Notes under the pieces: model-generated
The model's input: the letters and a program-made list of their open reading frames with translations, nothing else
Told to the model about the DNA's origin: nothing
Databases searched by the model: none
Translations under genes and position numbers: made by a program
Origin: Vibrio neptunius
Lineage (GTDB): Bacteria > Pseudomonadota > Gammaproteobacteria > Enterobacterales > Vibrionaceae
DNA length: 64,000 nucleotides
NCBI GenBank assembly: GCA_019339365.1
Contig: CP079860.1
Coordinates: 682,001-746,000 of the forward strand
Direction: 5' to 3'
Part shown: piece after piece, positions 8,332 through 15,070 of the stretch
Position numbering within the stretch: position 1 is the first letter of the stretch
Layout: each line of letters opens with the position of its first letter

Positions 8332-8802
8332 TTATGTTAAAGATTTCGACATATAAACCAAAATGAACATTGCTATTGTGATTACAATAGAACAGAAACT
8401 CGTAACTAAGCCATCGTGAACCAGCTCTTTATGAACTTCTGTTATTGTCTTTACTGGATATTCTCTTTCATAAGTAACACGCTCTTCATAAGACCATGTC
8501 ATGCGTATATAGCGATAGAACACATAACCTAAACCAACGTAGCCAAGCAAAGTAACAAAGCCTATACCCGTAGCCACCCAAATCATAAAAGACACTACAC
8601 CACTGATGTAATAGAAGAACTGAAACCTATAGCTTGCTGTTTTTTGCGCCCATTTCAATATACGCGCTTCTTTAGAATTATTTACAGTACGCTTGGTATA
8701 AAACAGGCGATGCCGAGCGTCATAGCTTAACTGAGGGTAATCTGAAAGCTTTCTATACCCTTCCGTCTGTTTTTTCTTGTTTCTAGCTCGTCTTTTGCTC
8801 AT
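8332..8802 (-). CDS. Small membrane protein, function unknown
   Basis: 156 residues from ATG 8802 (a GTG at 8817 is the alternative). The N-terminus is very basic (MSKRRARNKKKQ). Two hydrophobic stretches in the middle (YYISGVVSFMIWVATGIGFV and LLGYVGLGYVFYRY) and one at the C-terminus (SIVITIAMFILVYM) give about three membrane segments. No family recognised. The start lies 18 bases from a palindrome copy, leaving almost no room for a native promoter, and no convincing ribosome site is visible. It may depend on transcription from outside or be silent. Confidence 0.6.
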   Translation of the reverse strand: MSKRRARNKKKQTEGYRKLSDYPQLSYDARHRLFYTKRTVNNSKEARILKWAQKTASYRFQFFYYISGVVSFMIWVATGIGFVTLLGYVGLGYVFYRYIRMTWSYEERVTYEREYPVKTITEVHKELVHDGLVTSFCSIVITIAMFILVYMSKSLT

Positions 8803-8820
8803 ATTAATCCAGTTCACATC

Positions 8821-8864
8821 AATTCAGGACACACACCAAAAGATTGGTGTGTGTCCTCGAATTC
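8821..8864. repeat. 44-bp RAYT-associated palindrome, copy 2
   Basis: Identical in sequence to copy 1 across all 44 bases. It fills the whole gap between two minus-strand genes: four bases to the stop codon of one and 18 bases to the start of the next. Confidence 0.95.
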
Positions 8865-8868
8865 TTTA

Positions 8869-9276
8869 CTAAGCCACGAACACCAAAACACTAAATATCA
8901 AAGCAGCTGCTAGAATCATCGTGAACAAAAAATAAATTATTAACGACAAGTAGAGTGAGAAGAGTCCTTTTACCGCAGTTTCTAGCGTGATACCTTGTTT
9001 GTATTGTAGTAAGCATGCTAGTTCCGCTCTTGGTATCGATGCCCCAACATTACGAAACTTATATCTTAAAATCATCAGCCCTATCGAAAGTGGTAAACCA
9101 AGAACCAATAGGATCGAAAATAAGTTAATTAGTTCGCTTTGAGAAGGTTCAGGACCTAAAGCAATAGTCCAAATAACCAGAACTAAAAGTAGTGAGCTAA
9201 AGCCTTTCATAGTTGAAAGTACAGAATCACGTGTCTTAACATATAACCACAATAGTGGTTTATCGATTGTTCTCAT
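8869..9276 (-). CDS. Small membrane protein, probable integron cassette gene
   Basis: 135 residues from ATG 9276, with ribosome site GAGAAGAAAA. Four hydrophobic stretches (SSLLLVLVIWTIALG, FSILLVLGLPLSIGLMIL, LFSLYLSLIIYFLF, AAALIFSVLVFVA) predict an integral membrane protein. No family recognised. Its start follows only about 16 bases after the GTTAGC core of an attC site, the typical layout of the 5' end of an integron gene cassette. Its 3' end lacks an attC and abuts a palindrome copy instead. Confidence 0.6.
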   Translation of the reverse strand: MRTIDKPLLWLYVKTRDSVLSTMKGFSSLLLVLVIWTIALGPEPSQSELINLFSILLVLGLPLSIGLMILRYKFRNVGASIPRAELACLLQYKQGITLETAVKGLFSLYLSLIIYFLFTMILAAALIFSVLVFVA

Positions 9277-9291
9277 TTTTCTTCTCAAACA

Positions 9292-9400
9292 GCTAACGCG
9301 CGCAAAATAGTGAGCAACGCTAAACCTTTACACCGTAAACACCAAACTCAACTTTAAATTCAGAGCGCCACGCGTTGGCAATCTGCCCTAAACGCCTTGT
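9292..9400 (-). other. Integron attC recombination site (Vibrio-type)
   Basis: Read on the minus strand: GGCGTTTAGGGCAGATTGCC, then AACGCGTGGC, a spacer containing GTTGAGTTTGGTGTTTACGG, then TTTAGCGTTGC, and finally GCGCGCGTTAGC. The order, spacing and core elements (CAACGCG...GCGTTG inner pair, terminal GTTAGC) parallel V. cholerae repeat-type attC sites. It lies exactly where expected, overlapping the stop codon of the upstream gene and immediately preceding the next cassette start. No integrase or attI was found in this window. Confidence 0.75.
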
Positions 9401-9882
9401 AATACGGCGATAGTGGCACTCTTATTTGCACAAACAAAATCATCGAGCAAACCTGACAAATTATCTTTATATTCATAGAACTCTAGGTCTAAGGCTTCCA
9501 AAGCTTCTCCTACTTCTTCACTTTCTGAAATGGAAAGCCACAAACTTACGCGAGTTTGGCGGTCTTTCGGAACTTCTGAGTCAGGAAAATGGGACATCGC
9601 GGCCCTAAGCAAGCTTTCACTGCTCTTTGCATTTAAACCCCTAAGATATAAGAGTATTTCACTACAATGGTCACCTAACGAGTTAACAAATAACTGGTCA
9701 AAACCACCGTTGTGAATTTCACCATCTAGGTTCCATACCAAATATACAAGACGAGCTTCAGTACTTAAACGCTCAAGAAACTCGGTATTCCCGTCCCCAC
9801 CCTCGAAAACTAGCTCTAGAGCCCTTTTAAACACTTCAAACGCGGGCTCTTCTTTACATACAGAATTAAATTCAGGACACAC
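9388..9882 (-). CDS. DMP19/DUF4375-like cassette protein, start fused to a palindrome
   Basis: 164 residues. The core LSTEARLVYLVWNLDGEIHN followed by GGFDQLFVNSLG is the DMP19 (DUF4375) signature, a family common in integron cassettes; DMP19 of Neisseria is a DNA mimic, but function here is unknown. The stop codon lies inside the attC site, as in cassettes. The only upstream in-frame start is a GTG within the right-hand palindrome (MCPEF is encoded by repeat DNA), so insertion of the palindrome may have removed the native start and leader. Expression is doubtful. Confidence 0.65.
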   Translation of the reverse strand: MCPEFNSVCKEEPAFEVFKRALELVFEGGDGNTEFLERLSTEARLVYLVWNLDGEIHNGGFDQLFVNSLGDHCSEILLYLRGLNAKSSESLLRAAMSHFPDSEVPKDRQTRVSLWLSISESEEVGEALEALDLEFYEYKDNLSGLLDDFVCANKSATIAVLQGV

Positions 9883-9912
9883 ACCAAAAGATTGGTGTGT
9901 GTCCTCGAATTC
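9869..9912. repeat. 44-bp RAYT-associated palindrome, copy 3
   Basis: Same 44 bases as copies 1 and 2. It overlaps the 5' end of the DMP19-like reading frame and ends four bases before the stop codon of the next minus-strand gene. Confidence 0.95.
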
Positions 9913-9916
9913 TTTG

Positions 9917-10384
9917 TTACTTTGCCTTACCTGCTTCTAAAATCGGTAACCCGCCCTCTGTAGGGATATAGATTCGCTCTCCTTTCCCATCTTGCAAACC
10001 TTTGATCCAAATATAACGCAGGTACTCATCATTACCTTTCAACGAACTACCGATAATTTGGTTCGCTTTTGCCGCTGCTTTTGCGCGCTCGATGTCAGCT
10101 AGACCTTCAGCTTTGGCTTTCGCGATCATGGCTTTACCCTCAGCTTCCGCTAGCGTCACCTTAGCTTTTGCTTGCATTAAAGCTGCTGTTTCTCTTGCTT
10201 TAGCTTCTTCAATTAGAATCTGCTTACTCCATTCCGCCTCTTTTAAGGTTGCAATACCGTCTAGTTCAAGCTTATAAACTTTATACTTGGGCCAAGCCCA
10301 CAATGATAAAGCAATGAGTAAAATGAATAGAACAAACATTGCAAACAATGTCCCTAATGCTAAAGCTTGCTTGTTTTGATACAC
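9917..10384 (-). CDS. Membrane-anchored coiled-coil protein (stomatin/prohibitin C-terminal-like)
   Basis: 155 residues from GTG 10384, set by a strong ribosome site (AGGAGGTTTAG). One N-terminal membrane helix (LFAMFVLFILLIALSLWAW) is followed by an Ala/Lys/Glu-rich coiled coil (roughly residues 50-115) resembling the C-terminal half of band-7/stomatin proteins, then GLPILEAGKAK. The band-7 domain itself is absent, so it may be a partial or specialised relative. Palindrome copies stand just beyond both ends of the gene. Confidence 0.6.
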   Translation of the reverse strand: MYQNKQALALGTLFAMFVLFILLIALSLWAWPKYKVYKLELDGIATLKEAEWSKQILIEEAKARETAALMQAKAKVTLAEAEGKAMIAKAKAEGLADIERAKAAAKANQIIGSSLKGNDEYLRYIWIKGLQDGKGERIYIPTEGGLPILEAGKAK

Positions 10385-10425
10385 CTAAACCTCCTTTTGA
10401 TATTCTGGCGGATACATAACAATTC

Positions 10426-10466
10426 AATTCAGGACACACACCAAAAGATTGGTGTGTCCCCGAATC
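10426..10466. repeat. RAYT-associated palindrome, copy 4 (slightly decayed)
   Basis: Left arm AATTCAGGACACACACC and loop AAAAGATT are intact; the right arm reads GGTGTGTCCCCGAAT, two bases shorter with a substitution. This shows the copies are diverging and not all equally recent. Confidence 0.9.
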
Positions 10467-10676
10467 CCGTTATTCTGTTTGCCTGACTAACCATCAGCCA
10501 TCGTATATAACTGAAAATTAATGAAAATACATAGAATTATACATTCTATCAATACATAAAAGCGAGCGTGCGGGTTATCTTAGTAAGAAGAGTAAAAATT
10601 CTATTAGTAACAATAATTTAGAGCGACCACCCTACTCCAAAGCTCAGTGATTCTGTGCCTGCTCGTTGATAGCCAA

Positions 10677-11171
10677 TTAACGCGAGGTGAGAGTTTGCTC
10701 TGCCTTAAGCGTCTTAACGATGCCGTCTCGCTGACTATCGCTTAATGGAAACCAACGGTTCTTCTGGATCTGCGGTTCAGACAGCACCTCAAGCAGTGCG
10801 TCTGGGCTGAGTTTCGCCTTCCCGTATGCCACCAACTCAATCGGCTGTGCGCACAAAGACTGCAAACGACAAATACATTGGTCAACATCTTGGGTAAAAC
10901 ACAAGTTATAGGCATTTTGGTTCTGCATCTTAACTAAACAAAGATCGGGAGTGCCAGGAGATGGGGAGCAGTGCTCGGTAAAGCGATTGAGTTGCGCTTG
11001 TCTAATAATCGCTTCGAGCCAGCTGTATTTGGACGTTTGTTTAGGGTCGGGCCCATTGAGCAGCGTCGATAAATCACGCATATGGGAGCGAATCGATTCC
11101 GGCTCGGTGTGAATACGGTAACAAATAGAGTTGAGAACTTTCAGAACATGATCGGCCGTGAGCTTTGGCAT
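10677..11171 (-). CDS. Hypothetical protein with long structured leader
   Basis: 164 residues from ATG 11171 (MPKLTADHVLKVLNSICYRI), chosen because GGAGG stands seven bases before it. The reading frame stays open for 52 further codons upstream, but that region looks like a structured leader rather than protein. The protein is soluble, Cys-rich (eight Cys) and unrecognised. A weak resemblance to accessory proteins carried by plasmids or integrative elements cannot be substantiated here. Palindrome copies lie on both sides of the module (10426 and 11618). Confidence 0.55.
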   Translation of the reverse strand: MPKLTADHVLKVLNSICYRIHTEPESIRSHMRDLSTLLNGPDPKQTSKYSWLEAIIRQAQLNRFTEHCSPSPGTPDLCLVKMQNQNAYNLCFTQDVDQCICRLQSLCAQPIELVAYGKAKLSPDALLEVLSEPQIQKNRWFPLSDSQRDGIVKTLKAEQTLTSR

Positions 11172-11560
11172 GGTAACCTCCAACAGGAAAACATTTCCAT
11201 CACCACACAGAGACCCCATAACAAAGGGTGGTGAACTGAACAAGGTTAGCACTACCGCGCACTCGGAACGGCCAGCCGAAGCTGCCTCGCCCAGCCCACC
11301 GTAATACCAACCGGATTGTTCAAACAAAAACCAATCCGTTTTCTACAGGTGCGCCAAGGCAGCACATAAAGAGCAGCGTTTTGCTGACGCTCTATGTGAC
11401 TAGTGAATTGAGGCAGGGTATCAATCCTGGCACTGGATTTTGCCAGTGCTTTTGCAGGATATCGCTGGGGTTCAGAAGAGTCAACGGATTCAACGCATAG
11501 GCCGATTAACTGGTCAAAAATCAGGTTCTTATAGAGAAGTGTGTTAACAATGTGTCGAGT
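11172..11560 (-). promoter_or_regulatory. Long GC-richer, hairpin-rich leader of the hypothetical gene
   Basis: This 390-base stretch contains no convincing gene but has strong inverted repeats: CACATAAAGAGC / GCTCTATGTG (11363-11398) and GCACTGG / CCAGTGC (11430-11449). It also has a GC-rich block near 11255-11310, richer than the flanking DNA. It precedes a well-placed ribosome site on the minus strand, so it may be a structured 5' leader RNA. No known riboswitch class was recognised. Confidence 0.4.
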
Positions 11561-11617
11561 AAAGGATGGGGGTTAGACAAGGCCGTCACAGAAAACGGTT
11601 TCTATTGTTTGAAATTC

Positions 11618-11661
11618 AATTCAGGACACACACCAAAAGATTGGTGTGTGTCCTCGAATTC
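11618..11661. repeat. 44-bp RAYT-associated palindrome, copy 5
   Basis: Identical to copies 1-3. It closes the run of single-gene modules. The 245 bases to its right are AT-rich (TTAATATATTAAATTTAACC and similar), show no reading frame, and probably contain the promoter of the BspA-like genes. Confidence 0.95.
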
Positions 11662-11906
11662 TGGGTTAATAAGTGGGTTAATAAGTGTTCGATTAAATGT
11701 AAATTTTTAGAAAGTCAATATAGCTTGTCATTAATATATTAAATTTAACCATCCATAAATGATTTAAATAACATTAAATCACACCCTATGCGTGACATTG
11801 ATATCATTATTATATTTGGCATGCATCAAGATAAAAAATAGCGTTAACTTTGATTAGTTAAGTAAATATAATATTAAAACTAATCATAATAAATAATATA
11901 TTAATC

Positions 11907-12344
11907 ATGAAAATAACGTCTGTTATTTTAGCCTGCATGGCTTTGGGTAGTACAGCCAGTTTTGCCGAAGAAAATCATACCATTCGTTGTGATGCTAACC
12001 CTCCCGGTAGTGTGGTGATTATCGATGAGCGCTTATATGTGGTGGTCGATAATGCGCTATTGCGCCAACAAGATTACTGGCAAAACTTTATCAACGGCAA
12101 GATAGAGCTGTGTACAAGTCATGTCACTGATATGAGCGATTTATTTGCTCAATCACCCTATTTTAATTACGACATCAGTCAATGGGACACGCGCCGCGTG
12201 ACCAATATGGATCGTATGTTTAAAGGGGCGAAGCACTTTAAGCAAGATTTATCCAATTGGTCGGTGGAAAAGGTCACTCGCCATAAAGACTTCGCCCTGC
12301 AAAGTGGCCTACCTAATTATTACCTGCCGCTATTTTCGCACTAA
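11907..12344 (+). CDS. Secreted BspA-type (DUF285) repeat protein, short paralogue
   Basis: 145 residues with a signal peptide (ILACMALGSTASFAEE). The mature part has a 60-residue N-terminal domain shared with the next gene (PGSVVIIDERLYVVVDNALL versus [20 protein letters not shown]). It then has only two to three DUF285 repeats with the FNYDISQWDTRRVTNMDRMF pattern. BspA-type leucine-rich repeats form surface solenoids used in adhesion. It precedes the long paralogue by 38 bases, so the pair is probably one operon derived by duplication. Confidence 0.85.
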   Translation: MKITSVILACMALGSTASFAEENHTIRCDANPPGSVVIIDERLYVVVDNALLRQQDYWQNFINGKIELCTSHVTDMSDLFAQSPYFNYDISQWDTRRVTNMDRMFKGAKHFKQDLSNWSVEKVTRHKDFALQSGLPNYYLPLFSH

Positions 12345-12382
12345 TTTCTCTTAATAATGTCGATTCAACCTAGGAAATAACC

Positions 12383-13909
12383 ATGAAAAAGAATCTTCTG
12401 TCACTGCTTGTTGGGGCGGCGGCGCTCGTCAGCCAGCAGGCTTATGCCATCGATATTTCAGTCAAATGCCCAGATCAGCCCGTCAATTCCGTGATACTCG
12501 AAAACGGCAAGGTGTATGTGGTGGTCGACAACACTTTGATTAAAAACCCAATTATGCTCGATAACCTAGAGCAAGGCCATATTGGCTTTTGTACCACCCA
12601 AGTCACTAATATGTCTTATGTGTTCTCTAACAGAGCCACCTTTAATGCCGATATCAGCGATTGGGATACCTCTAATGTGACTGATATGACGGGTATGTTT
12701 AATAAAGCGGAAGCCTTTAATCAAAATATCGGTTATTGGGATACCTCTAATGTGACTTACATGGGTGTGATGTTTTCTGAGGCTGAAGCTTTTAACCAAG
12801 ATATCGGGCACTGGGATACCTCTAATGTGACTTACATGTATCAAATGTTTTGCGAGGCTAAAGCCTTTAATCAAGATATCGGTCATTGGGATACTTCGAA
12901 TGTGAAGAATATGTCTTTGATGTTTTCTGAGGCTGAAGCTTTTAATCAAGATATCGGGCACTGGGATACCTCGAGTGTGACCGTTATGGAGTCGATGTTT
13001 TATGGTGCTGAAGCTTTTAACCAAGATATCGGGCACTGGGATACCTCTAATGTGACTTACATGTCTGAAATGTTTAGGGACGCTAAAGCCTTTAATCAAG
13101 ATATCGGGCACTGGGATACTTCGAATGTGGAGGATATGTCTTCGATGTTTTGGAGTGCTTTAGCTTTTAACCAAGATATCGGGCACTGGGATACGTCTAA
13201 TGTAACTGATATGAGTCATATGTTTGCTGTGATGAAAGTTTTTAATCAAGATACAGGTCGCTGGGATACGTCTACTTTTAATCAAGATATAAGTCGCTGG
13301 GATACCTCTAATGTGACTAATATGAATGGGATGTTTGCCGCAGCTAGAGCTTTTAACCAAGATATAGGAAACTGGGATACCTCTAATGTGACTCATATGA
13401 TTAGAATGTTTTATGAGACTGAAGCTTTTAATCAAGATATCGGGCACTGGGATACCTCTAATATGATCAATATGAGTTATATGTTTGAACGTGCTAAAGC
13501 TTTTAACCAAGATATCGGTGATTGGGATACCTCTAATGTGATGCACATGTCTGCGATGTTTATTGAGACGAAAGCTTTTAACCAAGATATCGGTCGCTGG
13601 GATACCTCTAATGTGACAGATATGAGTGCAATGTTTGCGGGGACGAAAGCTTTTAACCAAGATATCGGTGATTGGGATACCTCTAATGTGATTGACATGT
13701 CTCAGATGTTTTTAAAGGCGAAAGCTTTTAACCAAGATATAGGTCGCTGGGATACCTCTAATGTGACTGATATGAATAGTATGTTTGAGGGTGCTGAAGC
13801 TTTTAACCAAGATATTAGCAATTGGAATGTTAGCCAAGTAACTGATCATGGCTCTTTTGTTAAAGACAGCGTATTGACTGAGGAGCAGCTTCCTATGTTT
13901 GCCCAGTAG
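12383..13909 (+). CDS. Secreted BspA-type (DUF285) surface protein with 17 tandem repeats
   Basis: 508 residues: signal peptide ([14 protein letters not shown]), the same N-terminal domain as the preceding gene, then 17 repeats of about 25 residues of the form [21 protein letters not shown], and a short tail. There is no LPXTG or lipobox, so anchoring is unclear. Repeat 9 ([12 protein letters not shown]) is only 12 residues long, an internal deletion of 13 residues that keeps frame. High DNA identity between repeats suggests ongoing unequal recombination. Probable adhesin or host/biofilm interaction protein; binding partner unknown. Confidence 0.87.
   Translation: MKKNLLSLLVGAAALVSQQAYAIDISVKCPDQPVNSVILENGKVYVVVDNTLIKNPIMLDNLEQGHIGFCTTQVTNMSYVFSNRATFNADISDWDTSNVTDMTGMFNKAEAFNQNIGYWDTSNVTYMGVMFSEAEAFNQDIGHWDTSNVTYMYQMFCEAKAFNQDIGHWDTSNVKNMSLMFSEAEAFNQDIGHWDTSSVTVMESMFYGAEAFNQDIGHWDTSNVTYMSEMFRDAKAFNQDIGHWDTSNVEDMSSMFWSALAFNQDIGHWDTSNVTDMSHMFAVMKVFNQDTGRWDTSTFNQDISRWDTSNVTNMNGMFAAARAFNQDIGNWDTSNVTHMIRMFYETEAFNQDIGHWDTSNMINMSYMFERAKAFNQDIGDWDTSNVMHMSAMFIETKAFNQDIGRWDTSNVTDMSAMFAGTKAFNQDIGDWDTSNVIDMSQMFLKAKAFNQDIGRWDTSNVTDMNSMFEGAEAFNQDISNWNVSQVTDHGSFVKDSVLTEEQLPMFAQ
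12637..13840 (+). repeat. 75-bp in-frame tandem repeats (BspA/DUF285)
   Basis: Period 75 bases, recognisable by GCTTTTAACCAAGATATCGG and TGGGATACCTCTAATGTGAC recurring through the gene. Copies differ mostly at the variable codons following NVT and at the MF-flanking residues. One copy near 13240-13275 is shortened by 39 bases. Confidence 0.9.
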
Positions 13910-13942
13910 CGGTTGATCTATAGATTTACGGCTTATCTCTAT

Positions 13943-13970
13943 GCAGTGGCCAACTAAAATTGGCCGCTGC
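13943..13970. terminator. Hairpin after the BspA operon
   Basis: GCAGTGGCCAA CTAAAA TTGGCCGCTGC has an 11-bp stem with one G-T pair, 33 bases after the stop codon. It lacks a clear T-run, so termination is probable but not certain. Confidence 0.5.
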
Positions 13971-14093
13971 AAGATTCCAATATCACGACACGTGGAGATT
14001 GTTGAGGCAAAAATGCCTAAATTACTGAGGCGTCAGTTCTCTATTAGAAAGCAGCTTTGAGTTTCAATAAACACCTATTTATATCGCCTTAAT

Positions 14094-14126
14094 GGCTAGG
14101 TCAACGCCAATGAGCGCGGTTTTCAT
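14094..14126 (-). pseudogene. Possible N-terminal scrap of an IS110-type transposase
   Basis: On the minus strand an ATG opens MKTALIGVDLA, the typical first strand of the DEDD domain of IS110-family transposases (IGVDLAK). It stops within a few codons. The match is only 11 residues, so this is a weak suggestion of a former insertion at the left flank of a decayed cassette. Confidence 0.25.
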
Positions 14127-14130
14127 CTTG

Positions 14131-14524
14131 TTAGCTGGTCGTTTCCACGACATCCAAAGCTACCAAATTGAAACTTGTTGCCTGAATAAACCACTCATGC
14201 CAAGGCATCGATTCCTTAAAACCACCAAAGTGGGATCTACTGCCATCAAACTTCGCGTTCATAATTTGATCAATCGGGTACTCTGGTGTTTCGTGGGCGA
14301 CAGGTGCAATGTTATTTAACCAAGTGAGGCTTTTTTCATCAGACACGTTATATAGAGTCATCTCCCCCATTTTGAACAATTAGGTCGCTGCCATTTGTAC
14401 GTGGGTGCTGTTTGCTGATGAACATACCACTGAGAACCATGGTAACCTAGGAGTCAACTCTGGAAACATATTTGATAGACACATCATCAAAGCTCATCTT
14501 CTCAAAGTTGGTATTAAACTCCAT
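14131..14524 (-). pseudogene. Decayed integron-cassette gene, function unknown
   Basis: A cassette-like 5' end (GTTAGC, then GGAGG and ATG 14524) opens MEFNTNFEKMSFDDVSIKYV but meets TAG after 25 codons. Another frame resumes from about 14379 with MGEMTLYNVSDEKSLTWLNN and ends with FIQATSFNLVALDVVETTS at 14131. Together they look like one gene of about 130 residues broken by small indels. No family recognised. Confidence 0.4.
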
Positions 14525-14536
14525 ATAACCTCCTAC

Positions 14537-14650
14537 CAGCTAACACCTTGCTAACGCTATACCGCCCAACTTAAAAGGTGTGCCCTAAACACCGAAGTCG
14601 ATTTGAATAAACGTGGCCAACCCAGCGAGCCATTACAAACTGCCCATCAA
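14537..14650 (-). other. attC-like sequence beside the decayed cassette
   Basis: On the minus strand: GGCAGTTTGTAATGG, GTTGGCCACG, a spacer with CGGTGTTTAGGG, then TATAGCGTTAGC and GGTGTTAGCTG directly before the ribosome site of the broken gene. The elements are in attC order but the arms pair poorly. It is likely a diverged site; the core GTTAGC appears twice. From here to the receptor start at 15071 no further gene is evident. Confidence 0.4.
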
Positions 14651-14852
14651 TATGAATAGGCACTTTAGGTGGCGTTTTTTACTGTCTCCGATTCCTGCAC
14701 TTGCTTAGTTTACCTCTAAACCATACGACATTAGTAACGCGTGCCTTTCCGATTGAGTCGTCGTTGTGTCTTTTGAACAATTTTACACCAACCAGAGAGC
14801 TGTGATTCAAGCACAGAAAAATATAGGCGAATGTAAAAAATGTAAATTCAAT

Positions 14853-14877
14853 GCAAATGTAAATCATTGTCATTTAC
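14853..14877. promoter_or_regulatory. Candidate Fur box upstream of the TonB receptor
   Basis: AAATGTAAATCATTGTCATTTA is a near-palindrome resembling the vibrio Fur consensus (AATGATAATCATTATCATT). It lies about 200 bases before the receptor start, in keeping with iron repression. Confidence 0.5.
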
Positions 14878-15070
14878 CTTGCGGGGGAATAAACGACTCG
14901 TTAGACATCATCAAAGAATGAGCGCGGTTCAGATCACGGATAGTTTGCTTCTTCCATCGCTTAAACAACGACAGGGCTACGGAAGCCAATACGGTCAGTC
15001 TTTGGCATTAGCGAAACTGGTTACGCGACAAAAAATCTAACGACGATAATCAATAGGAGTTAAAACTAGA

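Noticed and set aside
10677..11327. Longer 216-residue form of the hypothetical gene
   Set aside because: The extra 52 residues come from the hairpin-rich leader, and the internal ATG has the better ribosome site (GGAGG).
12566..13660. Long minus-strand reading frames across the BspA-like gene
   Set aside because: They arise from the antisense of the 75-bp repeat and carry no family motif or ribosome site; the plus-strand gene has a signal peptide and clear domain repeats.
12637..13840. Repeats of regular period as a CRISPR array
   Set aside because: The period is a multiple of three and in frame with a protein repeat; there are no unique spacers of constant length and no cas genes.
14679..14873. 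64-residue minus-strand frame before the TonB receptor
   Set aside because: No motif and no ribosome site; the frame overlaps the region with the Fur-like box, so it is probably not a gene.
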